Shown here: piece after piece, positions 52,532 through 63,929 of the stretch
How positions within the stretch are numbered: the first letter of the stretch is position 1
How the letters are laid out: each line of letters opens with the position of its first letter
Assembly: GCF_007565055.1 (NCBI RefSeq)
Contig: NC_044551.1
Location: forward strand, 92,968,089-93,032,088
Direction of reading: 5' to 3'
DNA length: 64,000 nucleotides
Source of the DNA: Rhinopithecus roxellana
Taxonomy: Eukaryota; Chordata; Mammalia; Primates; Cercopithecidae
Notes under the pieces: generated by a model
What the model saw: only the letters and a program-made list of their open reading frames with translations
Database searches by the model: none
What the model was told of the DNA's origin: nothing
Position numbers and translations under genes: made by a program

Positions 52532-52883
52532 TAGGGTCTAAATGTTTGTGCTCTCCTCGCCCCTCAATTCTTAGGTTGAAAGCTAACACCCAATGTGATG
52601 GTGTTAGGAGGTGGGGCCTGTGGGAGGTGATGAGGTCATGAGGGTGACCTCATGTCACCTGTCATGAGTGGGATTAGTGCCCTTACACCCCAGAGAGATC
52701 CAGGTGAGGACACAGCAAGAAGGGGCCATCTATGAGGCGAAAAGTGGGCCCTCATGGGACAATGAATCTGCCAGTACCTTGGTTTTGGACTTTCCAGCCT
52801 CCAGAACTAGGAGAAATAAATCTCTGTTGTTTGTAAGTTCACAATTTATGATATTTTTTATAGCAACCTAAACAGACTAAGAC
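52532..52883 (+). mobile_element. MaLR-type LTR (MST/MLT1-like), sense
   Basis: GGGTCTAAATGTTTGTGCTC, TGGTGTTAGGAGGTGGGGCC, TGGGATTAGTGCCCTTACA and TCCAGCCTCCAGAACTAGGA in order, with polyadenylation signal AATAAA near 52816 and an end CTAAACAGACTAAGACC. Ends are approximate. Confidence 0.75.
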
Positions 52884-52962
52884 CCTGACTCAGCCATAGA
52901 AAAAACTGTGGCATTATCTGCTTCTAACCAGCTGAGCTTAAGATCTGAATGATGAATGCCTT

Positions 52963-52975
52963 TGTGTGTGTGTGC

Positions 52976-53019
<44 letters not shown>
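52963..53019. repeat. (TG)n microsatellite
   Basis: About 28 TG units with a GCGCG interruption near 52975. Likely polymorphic and Z-DNA prone. Confidence 0.95.
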
Positions 53020-53021
<2 letters not shown>

Positions 53022-53721
53022 TTCTTATTCTAAAGAGAAATAAATACTGACTTCCCTTTTCTACATCAATTTTCTATTTTGGTCTCTCTTTTTCATGCCA
53101 CTAATTCTTTCCAATTCCTCAGTAATCTTTGATAATTTGTCATATTTGAGAAAGAAAAACCCAGTGACAGCTTCTTTCCACAGTATCAAGGGCAGTATTT
53201 GCCACTGTGCATTCTTCAGTTAGAATTTCTGGAGGGGAAGGCAGGGCATTCAGACTGGCAGTCTTCCTTCAGAATGAGTGGTGGGGGTTCGGGGAGCAGT
53301 CCCGACTTCCTTACCACTCCATACGCCTGTACTATCTAATGTAAACCAGCATCAATAACAGAAGTCTCGAAGTTTCTTCAAGAGAACACCTCTTAGAGTA
53401 AGCAATGGCTACAGGGTCACCATTTTGGTAGGAGAGATGTTTGTCAGGGGGTGCCAACTTAGAACTGTCTTGAACATTGACTTTCAAGTAATCCCTCTAT
53501 CTTCAGCCCATCTCTCCCCGGCCCCACCCCCTCAAGCTCGGCTCTGACCCTTGGGCCTGTCCAGGAATTCACAGAAGACAGCCAACCCACCTCCAAAGTC
53601 CAGACAGCTCATCCTCAAAAGACAACACTCCTATATTTTAATTGTTTGTCACTCTACTTTCTAGAAATTTTTCACTTGGCTTGCTTGTTGGCGACAATCA
53701 AACCCTGGTCTCTGTGGTTTT

Positions 53722-53757
53722 GTCTCTCTCTCTCTTTTTCTCTCTCTCTCTCTTTCT
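53722..53757. repeat. (TC)n tract
   Basis: A CT-rich run forming the tail of the adjacent antisense Alu. Confidence 0.85.
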
Positions 53758-54042
53758 TGAGAAGGAGGCTCGCTCTGTGCCCAGATTGGAGTGCAATGAC
53801 ATGATCTCGGCTCACTGCAACCTCTGCCTCCTGGGTTCAAGCAATGCTCCCGCCTCAGCCTCCTGAGTAGCTGGGATTACAGGTACGTGCCACCACACCT
53901 GGCTAATTTTTTGTATTTTAGTAGAGACAGGGTTTCACCATGTTGGTCAGGCTGGTCTCGAACTCCTGACCTCATGATCTGCCCGCCCCCCACCCAGCCT
54001 CCCAAAGTGCTGAGATTACAGGTGTGAGCCACTGCGCCCAGC
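53758..54042 (-). mobile_element. Alu, antisense, with target duplication
   Basis: Alu body from GAGAAGGAGGCTCGCTCTG to GCGCCCAGC. CTCTGTGGTTTTGTCTCT (53710-53727) and CTCTGTGTTTTTGTCTCT (54043-54060) form an 18-bp target duplication with one mismatch. Confidence 0.93.
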
Positions 54043-55268
54043 CTCTGTGTTTTTGTCTCTTTTGTGACTTCATTCCCTATTGTATTCCTGTACTTTTATT
54101 TTCTGAGGTGTCTAGAAAATAGGGGAAACAATGAGTAAGCAGAGGATGCCATCTTGAACAATTATCTTAGATAGTTTTCATTTTTTTAGGGCACATTTTC
54201 TCAGTTAAAGCATAATCAAAATCATATAAAATCAATAATATTAGAAGACTTTCACAGAATTCTATACAAAGATGCCACTTTCCTACCAAAGAACAAAAAA
54301 AGGGTCTGTTTATCGCCATTTGATTTACAAGGCTGCTATAAGGTAGGAAAAGAAGGGTAGGTATTAACTTCTGTGAAGGAAACAAAAATGAAAGACACCA
54401 GGAAGACCTTTTGGGCCACCTAGCCATCCCAACTCTTAGTTCTGGGCTGAGGCACTAACTTGCCATATGGGAGTGTTACAATTGCACTGTTTCCACTTCA
54501 GTTTGACCTGGACATCAGTTGGATAGAAATTGGATATGAAGGTAAGTTGAATAGAGGTGCTATATCAAATGAATGTACAAAAGAAATGTTTGATTACCAT
54601 TTCTGTGAGTTCCAGACCTGTAGGCCGATGAACGCTGTTAGACTGGGCTTAGCATATACAGAGGATGGAAGGTTTGCTGAAGAGGTTTCATGTCTGCCTT
54701 CCTGGGAGGTGAGGAATTCCAGAGAGATGAGCTTGCACGAAGCCACTGAGGTATGGATTCCCTACTATAACATGGGGTCCCAGAATTCCAGAGGGTAAGT
54801 GCCTGGCTGAATAACTGCTTTGTTGGTGGAAGCAGGAGATGGTTGGTGTGTGGAAATCAGCCTGCACTCCCCAAGTGTGTGGGGGTGTAGGATGCAAGAA
54901 TGCACCATGCAGAAGGGAGATCCATATTACATTGATTCTAAAGACAGCCGGGGCAGGCACTGGGTTCCTAATGCTTATGAGGAAGGGGCTGGAGCCCGGA
55001 GGCATGGCCAGAAGGGAAGGCAATGAATCACTGTCATTAGGAGAGTGCCCAGTTAGGTCTAGTTTGAAAGAACCTCTGGAAGCTCCAGTTGAGAGGAAGT
55101 CAGCCTTAACCACCTTTAAAAGGTTAAAGTTGATTGACATCACAGGTTGATCATATTCTAATTAGTATATCTACACTGGAATTTTTTTTTTAACATTAAG
55201 TGCTGGTGGGAAAATCTAAATATCTAGCACTAGAGTGAGCAGAATGTTCATGAGAACTGTGCGATGCT

Positions 55269-55414
55269 TGTCCACGGCACAGGAAGATTAGCTTTCCAAA
55301 ATGAATTGAAAGGAGCAGCAGGAGCCAGATACCAAGTTGCATTCTGACCCCATCCCAGGAGCCCTGGCCTAAACAAACTCGCTCATTACCCTAGTAGACT
55401 TCACAAGTCCTTTG
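55269..55414. repeat. Perfect 146-bp inverted repeat, arm 1
   Basis: Identical base for base to the reverse complement of 56454-56599. It begins TGTCCACGGCACAGG and ends CACAAGTCCTTTG. It is not a recognised interspersed repeat. It has no flanking direct repeat, which suggests this is the source arm. Confidence 0.98.
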
Positions 55415-56044
55415 CGAACCTCACTGCAGAGACTGCAAAGCTTTCATCTAGGATTAGACTCTTTTTTTTTTTATTTTTTCTTCCTTATATAAAGTGTACC
55501 TAGAAGCCTTAACCAGTCAGGGAATGGGTCTGAAATCTCTAAACAGTAAAGATTCAGTGTTTACAGTGCACGATCCACTCTAAATACTGAGTTTTAGGTC
55601 CATTTGAATGGGGGACAAGTTAGACATGCCTTGACCAAATTCCTCTCCATATTAGGTCAATTTTGATTAAAATCATTGGTTAAGAGTCTCCATTTCATTC
55701 ATTTCAATTTTACCTCAAAATAAGTTTCTGATGTTTGACTTTAATGCATATTTACAATCGTATTTCTTTTCAAAACAGGATTAATTTAGCTATAAATCCC
55801 CAAAGTGAAAGGATTATGTTATTCTCTCTGTAAAAGTGAACAAAAATTGGTACCGATGAAGTTACAGTCACACATTCAATAGGATGTTGACAATTTTTTT
55901 TAGATATTATTATTACTTTCTTCAAAATCATGAGTCACTTAAATAAGCTGAAAACTTATACTGCATTTCTACATCCTTCGTGTTTTTCTCCACTGACACA
56001 AAAATATACTACCTCTAACTATGCATCACGTACATTTAAGACTA

Positions 56045-56240
56045 CAGAGATTCTGGGGTCAAAGCGACGTAGGTTCAAATCACATCCCTGTCATTTCTAG
56101 ACAAGTAACTTTGGGCAAGGGTACTGTTTGGGCAAACATTCTAGTTTTCAAATCTGTAGAACGGGTGTAAAAATCATATCTGCCTCATTAAGTTGCTGGA
56201 GACTACATGAGATTTCTTAAAATAATACATTTAATTCTTA
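56045..56240 (+). mobile_element. MIR element
   Basis: Sense MIR pattern: GATTCTGGGGTCAAAGCGAC, AGACAAGTAACTTTGGGCAA, CAAATCTGTAGAACGGGTGT. Confidence 0.8.
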
Positions 56241-56436
56241 ATTTATAAAAAAAATTAAATTAACCAAACTTTGGGTCAGGAAAAAATAGAAAAAGTAGGT
56301 TATGTCACTGACTAGCCTTTTTTCTCAACCATTTATAAGTGATAATTTTTGTATTGTCCCATTTCGGAACAAACGAGAACGAGTTTTAAGAAGCAGTGGA
56401 GGACTATTTCAGTGGCTTCCAAAGTGATTCCCTGCC

Positions 56437-56614
56437 CATTTTTTCTTTGTCCACAAAGGACTTGTGAAGTCTACTAGGGTAATGAGCGAGTTTGTTTAGG
56501 CCAGGGCTCCTGGGATGGGGTCAGAATGCAACTTGGTATCTGGCTCCTGCTGCTCCTTTCAATTCATTTTGGAAAGCTAATCTTCCTGTGCCGTGGACAT
56601 TTTTTCTTTTTCCA
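56437..56614 (-). repeat. Inverted repeat arm 2 with flanking 17-bp direct repeats
   Basis: The arm itself is 56454-56599, an exact reverse complement of 55269-55414. It is bordered by CATTTTTTCTTTGTCCA (56437-56453) and CATTTTTTCTTTTTCCA (56598-56614), a 17-bp direct repeat with one mismatch. This has the form of a target-site duplication around an inserted copy, sharing CA with the arm's end. Confidence 0.95.
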
Positions 56615-57238
56615 GCCTCCACATACTTCCCAGAACAAAGTTTCTAACAAGCAAATATGACCATGTCAGTTGTCTGCCGGAAGGATAAAATGCTAAGCCC
56701 GTTACGGTGGGATGCAGCAACCTTACCTCCCTCTGCACCTTCATGTCTCACCACTCCTACCACTCTGTCTTTGCTCAAGAAACACTGAGCTGCCGCTTAT
56801 CTTCCCCTGCCTCCCTGCACCCCACACACACCCTCTCAACTCTGACTTTGTTCTGGCTACCGTTCTTTCTAGTTGCTTCTTTACAGCTTTGCTCTGGGAC
56901 CACTTCATCGAGGAAGCATGCCGGGTGCACACTGAACCCCACTGCAAGATGCTCCGCTAGGATGCTCCCATAGTAACTAGCTTCTATTTCACTCTGCACT
57001 GGGTTTAAAACTGACCAGTCCTGTGTCTAGTCTGAAAGCAGGTCTCTTGAAACCAGGGGTTATGCCTCACTCATCTGCATATGCCCAACACAGACACTGA
57101 CATGTTTTGGGATTCAATAAACCTGCTCTATGTCTGAAGCAAAGATGGATGACTTCTTCCTTGCACACCCAAGGTAGTATGGTAGGTATTACTTAGGTTA
57201 ATATGAGTTAACTTACTACTGAGCCAGAAAACGTGCTG

Positions 57239-57323
57239 GTACTTTACATATGTTACATAAATAAATAATTTATTTTTTAATTTAATACATAAATAAATTA
57301 TTTATGTAACATACGTAAAGTAC
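57239..57323. other. 85-bp near-palindrome (hairpin)
   Basis: The left arm GTACTTTACATATGTTACAT and the reverse complement of the right arm (GTACTTTACGTATGTTACAT) match at 24 of the first 25 bases, and the A/T-rich centre also pairs partly. The outer motif resembles MIR sequence. Confidence 0.85.
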
Positions 57324-57594
57324 AAGGCCTCTCAGACTTGGCCTTCCACTCCCACCTCGCTGACCTCAAGTCACGTGTTTGCTCTTGTTCTCTCTGATTA
57401 ACCCCCCTGGTCTCCTTGCTACTCAGCAAACATATCAGACACACCCCCATTTATAAGCCCTTGAACTTGCTGTTCCTCTTGCTTAGAAAACCTTCTCCCA
57501 GATAGTCATAGGGCCAGCTCACTCACCTATGTGAGGACAGATTCAAAGTTACCTTCTGTATAAGTACTGTGTACTAACTAATGGCATCACTGGA

Positions 57595-57748
57595 AACCAA
57601 AAAACAAACTACTGGGTACTATGCTCAGTACCTGGGTGACAGGATCAACTGTACCCCAAACCTCAGCATCATGCAATATACCCAGCTAACAAACCCAGAG
57701 AGGTACCCCCTGAATCTAAAATAAAAGTTGGAAATTATATATTAAAAA
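57595..57748 (+). mobile_element. L1 3' end fragment
   Basis: ATGCTCAGTACCTGGGTGAC, CAATATACCCAGCTAACAAA and CTGAATCTAAAATAAAAGTT match an L1 3' UTR. The left edge is uncertain. Confidence 0.75.
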
Positions 57749-57911
57749 GTCACTTCCTAATTAGAGCCTTCCCTGGCCAGCTATCAAAAGTATTTTGACA
57801 ATTTTCTGTCTTCCTCATTTGAAACAAGGCCAGGGATTTGGGCTGATACTTCATCCCTGGGATCTAAATCAGTGGCAGTACATAAAAGGTGCTTAAAGGT
57901 AATTACCGAAA

Positions 57912-58205
57912 GTGGCCACGTGCGGTGGCCACGTGCGGTGGCTCAGGCCTATAATCCCAGGACTTTGGGAGGCCAAAGCGGCCAGATCACTTGAAGTCAG
58001 GAGGTTGAGACTGGCCTGGCCAACATGGTGAAACCCAGTCTCTACAAAACATTCAAAAATTAGCTAGGTATAGGGGTAGGCACCTGTAATCCCAGCTATT
58101 GGGAGGCTAAGGTAGGAGAATTGCTTGAATCCAGGAGGTGGATGTTGCAGTGAGCCAAGATCGCACCACTGCACTCCAGCCTGGGCAACGAACAGAGTGA
58201 GACTC
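57912..58205 (+). mobile_element. Alu with duplicated 5' edge and no A tail
   Basis: GTGGCCACGTGCG occurs twice in tandem (57912-57924, 57925-57937) before a full Alu body. The 3' end runs straight into a TG repeat, not an A tail. Confidence 0.92.
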
Positions 58206-58245
58206 TGTGTGTGTGTGTATGTGTGTGTGTGTGTGTGTGTGTGTA
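58206..58245. repeat. (TG)n microsatellite at Alu 3' end
   Basis: About 19 TG units with one TATG interruption. Confidence 0.9.
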
Positions 58246-59997
58246 CAGAATGATGAATTAGTCAAAGTCACTACTTATCCTGTATCCACCCTCCCTAGTC
58301 ATCAGTGACAAATCTCTAAAATCACAACCCCGAAATTCCAAAAGCTGTTTTGCCATCGTGACCTAACTGTGCTCTTTCAACTAGCAAACCAAGTAGCTCC
58401 CAACTTCACAACACCTCAAACGGTATCAAGCAAACCAAATAAGGCATGGGGGTCTCGGAGTTCCAATATTCCTAATCTCTCAGAAGCATACGGTTTGTCC
58501 CTTATACCTTACCTGGGCCACAGTGTAACCCAAGTGCAACACAAGTTATTTTTACAATGTACTTTTACAGCCCCTTCTTAGATGCAATGATAGGAGCTAT
58601 TGGCTCTATTCAGCTCCATTCACCCTCTCCTAACCTCTCCACAGGTATCTTCAGCCATGTGGCCACCCTCTCGATTGCTACTGAAATGATAGAGTAGAAC
58701 ATGCAAAAGTCTACACATATCACCCGTGGGAGAAAGAACTGGAAGCTAAGACTCCTGATTTCCTTCACGAGGTAAGTATAAGAAATGAAATGGCCTATAG
58801 TAGGCCACCTGGACTCCCGGCGCCTCAGTCTGCTCTTCTCCGTGGTGGTGGGCATGGCTGAGAAGGGTGTCATGAGGTCTCATAAGAACTCCACCCATCT
58901 CCCACTTCTTGACATGATCTGGTAACTTATTTTACAGAATCATATACATGAAGTTTCAGTACATGTTCCCCCGCCCCCTTTTCTAAGCAGATCGCTACTC
59001 CTGAGTCCCTACAGCATAAAGATTTTGGTACTCACACTTGGTTGGCACTAATAATTGTCTACCTCAAAAATTCTATTTAAGAGAGAGAGGCAGTGAGTGA
59101 GAGAATATTTTCATTTCAGTAAATGTAGCTAGCACAATTTTGTGGGCAGTGGCACTCCAGCCTGAATCCTGTTAGGCCAGGCCAGTCCACACTGGCAATT
59201 ACTGTGCTGAATTAAAGAAGCCCTTGGCCACCTGCCTTGTGCATGCAACAAGTTCCTTTTTTTTAATCCTATTTATCTTCACAGTCATCTATTTGTGTCA
59301 AGAAAGGAAGCATATGAGCACAGCATCTGTTACTAGAGTGACACAATTACCAAATACTTCTCTAAGGGAAAAAAATTCACAATAAATCCGGGTTAGTTGT
59401 CAGGTGTTTCAGAAGACAAAACATTAGTCTTTCAATCATGGTGTCTTGTTTAAGCTGAGCATATGGTGCTAACAGCAGAGAGGCACCAGCTCAGCCTGGT
59501 TGCTGACGGGCATAACGACCACAGAAATGTCACCTCCTCTAAATTGGCAGAGGAAAGCAGGTTTGTCTCCCCTAACCCAGCCCCTCCCTCCCTGTAATAA
59601 AGCAGGTACAAATTCAAGGGACTTCATCATTGCTGACTTTGTCCCAAGTATTAGGATCCAAGTACATCCAATGGCAGGTATGGGAAAGTCCGTTAGTTCT
59701 CCCAATAACTAATTTAGCAAAGATGTAAATAAATTCAAGCCAAAACAAAAGGGTAATAATTCAAGGCAATTCATTATTCGTTATTTCCCCACTACCATTG
59801 AAAACTATGTAAGCTGAACGTCTAATTTGGGAAAATCCCTTACTTTTTCCACAATGAAATGGAGACAACTAAAGGTGACCCTGTCAATATTGCAAATGTT
59901 ACTTGTTTTGCTTTTTTCTGGATACCATCAACAGGTCTATGGAATGCTTTCCTAAATGTGTATTACTTTTATGATTTAGTCTTTAGACTTTAGACTG

Positions 59998-60040
59998 GGG
60001 AGAGGCAGAGAGAGAAGAGAGGAGAGAAGAGAGTGAGATA
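59998..60040. repeat. (GA)n purine tract
   Basis: A GAGAG-rich purine strand just downstream (in gene direction) of the 571-nt exon's donor. Confidence 0.8.
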
Positions 60041-60129
60041 GGTGTTAGAGATGGAGACACCACATTACTCCCCAAGAGAAGTCACTGACAAACTGTAGGC
60101 AAGACACTGACTTGTTCCAGGGAAGCCTT

Positions 60130-60960
60130 GGCGTTCCCTATCTCCTGTCACTACTGCAACCTGGCCGACAGCGCTCCCGGCTTCGCTTCTGCTCTAGCCA
60201 GCTGCTGCCTCCGCGCCCCCGCCACGCGCCCAGGTGAGCCGCGCCAGGTGGCAGCGAGCCTTTACCTGCCAGGCTGCCCGGCCTCTGGAGGGTGGCCGTG
60301 GCATACAGCTCCTGCGAGTGCTTGCTGTACTGCTCGGACGCGTGGACCAGGCGCTTGGTGGGCGACAGGGTGGCGTACGTGCCGATAGTGGAGCTCAGCT
60401 GGTGGATGGGCGAGGAGGAGATGGTGGACTGCACGGTGGGGGGCGAGGTCACACGGATCGGGGACAGGCCGGCCGAGGACACGACGATGTTGATGGGCGA
60501 GCTGGTGCTGTAGGACTTGGCCAGGCGGCTGGGCGACTGCTTGGGCGAGGAGCCGCGCGGCGCAGCGTAGGTGGCGCCCTCGGGGGCTGAGCCGCCGCGC
60601 TGCAGCTTGGTGGGTGAGCCGCCCTGGGGCGCGGCCAGTGGGGAGCCCCCGCGCGGCGGCGCGGGCAGCGTGGAGCTGGAGTAGTAGAGCGCGGCGGCGG
60701 CGGCGGCGGCGGCGGGCGGCGCGTCGGGCAGGTGGAAGGCGCTGCCTAGGCTGGGCGCGAACGGCTCCCGCGGCGGCGGCGGCGGCGGCGGCGCGGGCTC
60801 GGGCCCCGCCAGGTGGCCGGCGCGGCTGGTCGTGCCCTGTGCCCGGGAGAGGAGAGAACACGCGCACTTAGCGAGGGAGAAGCACACGGCCCACCCGGCC
60901 CAGCCCGGCCCCGAGAGTAGGGGCACACCGCGGGTGCCCGGCGGCTCTGCGAGCCCAGCT
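60130..60960. promoter_or_regulatory. CTNND2: Intragenic CpG-rich island over the 571-nt CTNND2 exon
   Basis: Base composition changes abruptly to very GC-rich with dense CpG over and around the exon, including (GGC)n and (CGG)n tracts. The flanks beyond about 59950 and 61050 return to the AT-rich intron background. An intragenic CpG island can serve as an alternative promoter or an imprint-like methylated domain, or can simply reflect GC-rich coding sequence. I see no TATA box or other core promoter element that decides between these. Confidence 0.6.
60266..60836 (-). CDS. CTNND2: CTNND2 (delta-catenin) internal coding exon, 571 nt
   Basis: This is the first of the three exons in transcript order. 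Delta-catenin is a neuronal armadillo protein that binds the juxtamembrane region of cadherins and acts in dendrite and synapse maintenance. Seen here: acceptor CACAG before 60836 and donor CAG|GTAAA after 60266. The exon opens in phase 0 with GTTSRAGHLAGPEP and reads without a stop for 190 codons, ending with one extra base. It encodes a Pro7 tract (60771-60791), an Ala8 tract (60690-60713), and Ser/Pro-rich repeats such as SSPKQSPSRLAKSYSTSSP and TVQSTISSSPIHQLSS, then TLQRPGSLA. By my recollection of the human protein this is about residues 205-394, the disordered N-terminal linker upstream of the ARM repeats. Base composition is far more GC- and CpG-rich than the introns. The long open frame here runs into intron at both ends, so its first ATG is not a start. 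Confidence 0.97.
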
Positions 60961-62565
60961 GTGCTCAGGACTGGACACGAACCTGCGCCCCAAACTCTTC
61001 TGGGGCGGATTTCTTGTCCCGACACTGGCACAGGCCAGCTGACTACTGGAGGGAAGTCACGTTTGACAAATGAGACCTGTGTTTGCTTACATGTCGATGT
61101 TATTTCGGGAATAGCAGAAGCATCGCATTTGTCACATAAAGATTTTTAAAGGCCCCCCGACAGGGCAATCATGATCTCCCTGGTCGCAATCACGATGTTA
61201 GTTTTAATGAGAAATTCGGGCAGTAAATCTTTTTCCTTCCCCCCCCCTCCCCACCCTTGCCCCACGTCATTTCATTGGATACACTTTCTACCTCCAAGAT
61301 TGGCCGAGTTACAAACTTATCTGGAGAGCGTCAAGAATAAACATACTTCTTACAGTTTATTCTGTTGCGATTGCCGCGTGGATTCTTCTTTTTGGACAAC
61401 GAAAAGTTAAACGGAGGGAAAAATATTAAGTCAGAATGAATTCGCTTCGTCTTTTTAGCATGAAAAAAATTCTAGAGGAATTAGAGCAATTGGAAATGAG
61501 AACACTAAAAAAGCCTCCCTTTTCTAGATTTTACCACTGGGCGCCCAATCTTTCAGCATCTTTCTCTCTCTAGCTCCCTTTAAGAGCCCCCTGCAGCTGT
61601 GTCTTCCAATTGAAAGCCATTCGCCTCTCATTTATTTACAAGAACACAAAAGACAACAAGAGCTGGGGAGGAGCTGGAGAGACAGTTGGAGGGGAAAGCA
61701 CTTTCCTTGAATCTTGTCCAGAGACAAATTTGCATTCGAATGAAAACACTACATTGTCAACCACTTCTGGGCAGGAGGTCTCAGATCTTCCAGGCTTTCC
61801 CGGGGAGCAGAGAGGATTTTGAGAGCCTGCTGGTGTGAAGGGAATAGGATTGTACACAGAGTTGGAGAGAAGCTAGGAAGGAGGGTTTTGAAATGAGGGG
61901 TGGGAGGTGGGTGGGGAGGTGGACTCCAGAGAGATGAAGGGAAGGGAGGAAGAGAAGATTGAACAGATGCTAGCCATTAAAAGTTTCAATTATGCCTCTC
62001 TACCCGTTTTGGAATGGCAATTGGCAAATAATAGACTGGGCACTTTCGGTGCACATACACAGGCATTCCAAATTTCATCTGGGATGTCAAGTTCATATGC
62101 AGATCTGAGGGAGTTAATTGAGCAACATCAAAATTCTCTATTAGGAGTAGCCTGGCATAGGAGGTAGATAAACACTTTGGTGAGAGACATTCTCTATGCA
62201 GAGTGTGTGTATGTGTATGCATATGTATTTATGCACGGTGCATATATTTTAAATATTCTCATACACACACGCAATCCATAAAGCAATTATTTTAACTTTA
62301 AGAGTGAAAGTAAAATGTAAGTTCCATGAGTTTATTCAATGATGTGTCCCCAGCAACTAGAACAGAAACTCCAGGAATATTTGTGGAATGGTTCCTCAAG
62401 TTAGTCTCAAGGCTGTGGAGGATGGGGCACAAACACTACAGATGTGCGTGTGCTTACTGTGAACCCCAGAGAAATAGTCCAGCTTCATCCAGAGTCATCC
62501 AGGGGGTGGCTGTGATGCAATTTTGCTTCTCTCCCAGTGGCAGCTCTGAGCATGAAACATGTATT

Positions 62566-62752
62566 AAATAGATTGGGTTTCTCAAATCTAGCTGTATATT
62601 ATAATCTCCACGGGAGCTTTAAAAAAAAAATCTCAATACTCATGACTTACCATTGCCATTTAATTCAGTATCCCTGGAGGTGAGACCCATATGTCAGGTT
62701 TTTTGGGAAGCTCAGCAGGTGATTTCACTGTGCAACCAAGTATGAGTCCCAG
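62566..62752 (+). mobile_element. MER5/MER58-like hAT fragment
   Basis: GGTTTCTCAAATCTAGCTGT, CTCCACGGGAGCTTTAAAAA and TTAATTCAGTATCCCTGGAG follow the order of short hAT non-autonomous elements. Confidence 0.5.
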
Positions 62753-62765
62753 GTCCCCCCTAGAG

Positions 62766-62985
62766 CAGTGGTTTTCAAAGGGAGGTCCCTGTTCCCGCAG
62801 CTGCAGCATCATTGTGGATGGTCTTTTCAAACCACAATTCAAACAAAATTCTAGAGGAACAGAGCAATCGGAATCACACCCCACCGTAAACTGAACAAAC
62901 TCTGCGGGAGGGGCCAAGGGATCTGGGTTTTAACCAGTACTCCAGGTGATGATGGTGCTGGTCAAAGTTTGCCAACGCTGCTCCA
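62766..62985 (+). mobile_element. MER5A-like hAT element
   Basis: CAGTGGTTTTCAAAGGGAGG at the left edge, CTCTGCGGGAGGGGCCAAGG and CCAGTACTCCAGGTGATGAT inside, and a diverged TCAAAGTTTGCCAACGCTG right end. Confidence 0.7.
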
Positions 62986-63929
62986 GAAGACACTTGGATT
63001 TGGAGGGTGAGGAGTGGGCCCCAGAGTCTGCATTTCTAACAGTCTCCCAGAGCAGACAGATGCTGCTGCTTTGAGAACTACCACTAAGCTGCAGACATTT
63101 TTCTTCTGAAGCTCTACCGGGGTTCCCTATCAACTGGGGCCTGAGCAACACTCAGCCATGCAGAACATAGCTGGCAAGTGATGGAAAAGTGTCCGACAAA
63201 AATTTCTGAAAACCCTTCCCACAGGAACAAAATGAGAAGAAAGAACCCTTTCTCTAAGGTTTCAGGAGCACTCTCTGCTCCCTGTTTACAACAAAACAAA
63301 AACTTTTTGTTATATCTTGGATATGTAACATTAATAAAACAACCTTAGAGTATACTAATGATGCCATTACCAAATAACATAATTTTAAAGAAATACTAAC
63401 TAAAGCATACCAATGTAAATGAGAATATTAAGTCAGGAGTCATTCTAATATCTAAATATTAGAACAACATGTATCCTGTGAAAACCTTAATACTTTTTAC
63501 AAATATTTTATTTTTCTTGTAATCTGTCAAAACATCTAGTCTCAGGAGTACTAAGTGCTGAATATGACTGTCTCCTATGTTTTCTTAAACGGACCCCAAA
63601 TCTGTAGAAGCCTTGAGAACCGCCACATGAGCTGTAGACATTTTGAAAAGCCATAACAACCAATTTGAAAGTCTTTTAGATATTATAGGATCTTGGTAAA
63701 ATTGTGCTAATAATTTTGGCATGAAAAAAGGAAAACTATAAACAATAAAATTTTATATACTGTTTAACCTAGTAAGTGGTATTGTCCACTATGTACTAAA
63801 CTGCAATTCCAGAAAAGCCTCCTGAATCCATTTGTGTAAGAAGCCATCGTCAAGTAGAGCACCTTCTCAGGAGCACCAGCTACACTGGTTGAGTTAGCAG
63901 CAGTGCTTTCTACAATGTAGAGAATGTTC

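Larger units (their letters stand above)
41464..60265 (-). other. CTNND2: CTNND2 intron between the 571-nt and 195-nt exons
   Basis: This is a complete intron of 18,802 bp, bounded by donor GTAAA at 60265 and acceptor TTTCAG ending at 41464. Spans without a recognised feature are 41470-45280, 45480-46150, 46990-48850, 48930-49280, 50350-52530, 53030-53700, 54065-55260, 55420-56040 and 58250-59990. They are AT-rich and unremarkable apart from short simple repeats, such as an A-tract at 43236-43253 and (TTG)n near 51427. Confidence 0.93.

Noticed and set aside
54460..55143. Overlapping open frames on both strands (112 codons plus, 151 codons minus)
   Set aside because: Both strands are open over the same GC-richer stretch. 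Neither shows a family I know, and there is no splice pattern linking them to CTNND2.
60234..60871. Plus-strand and alternate-frame ORFs across the 571-nt exon (Arg/Ala-rich)
   Set aside because: They are antisense or shifted readings of GC-rich coding sequence, where stops are rare.
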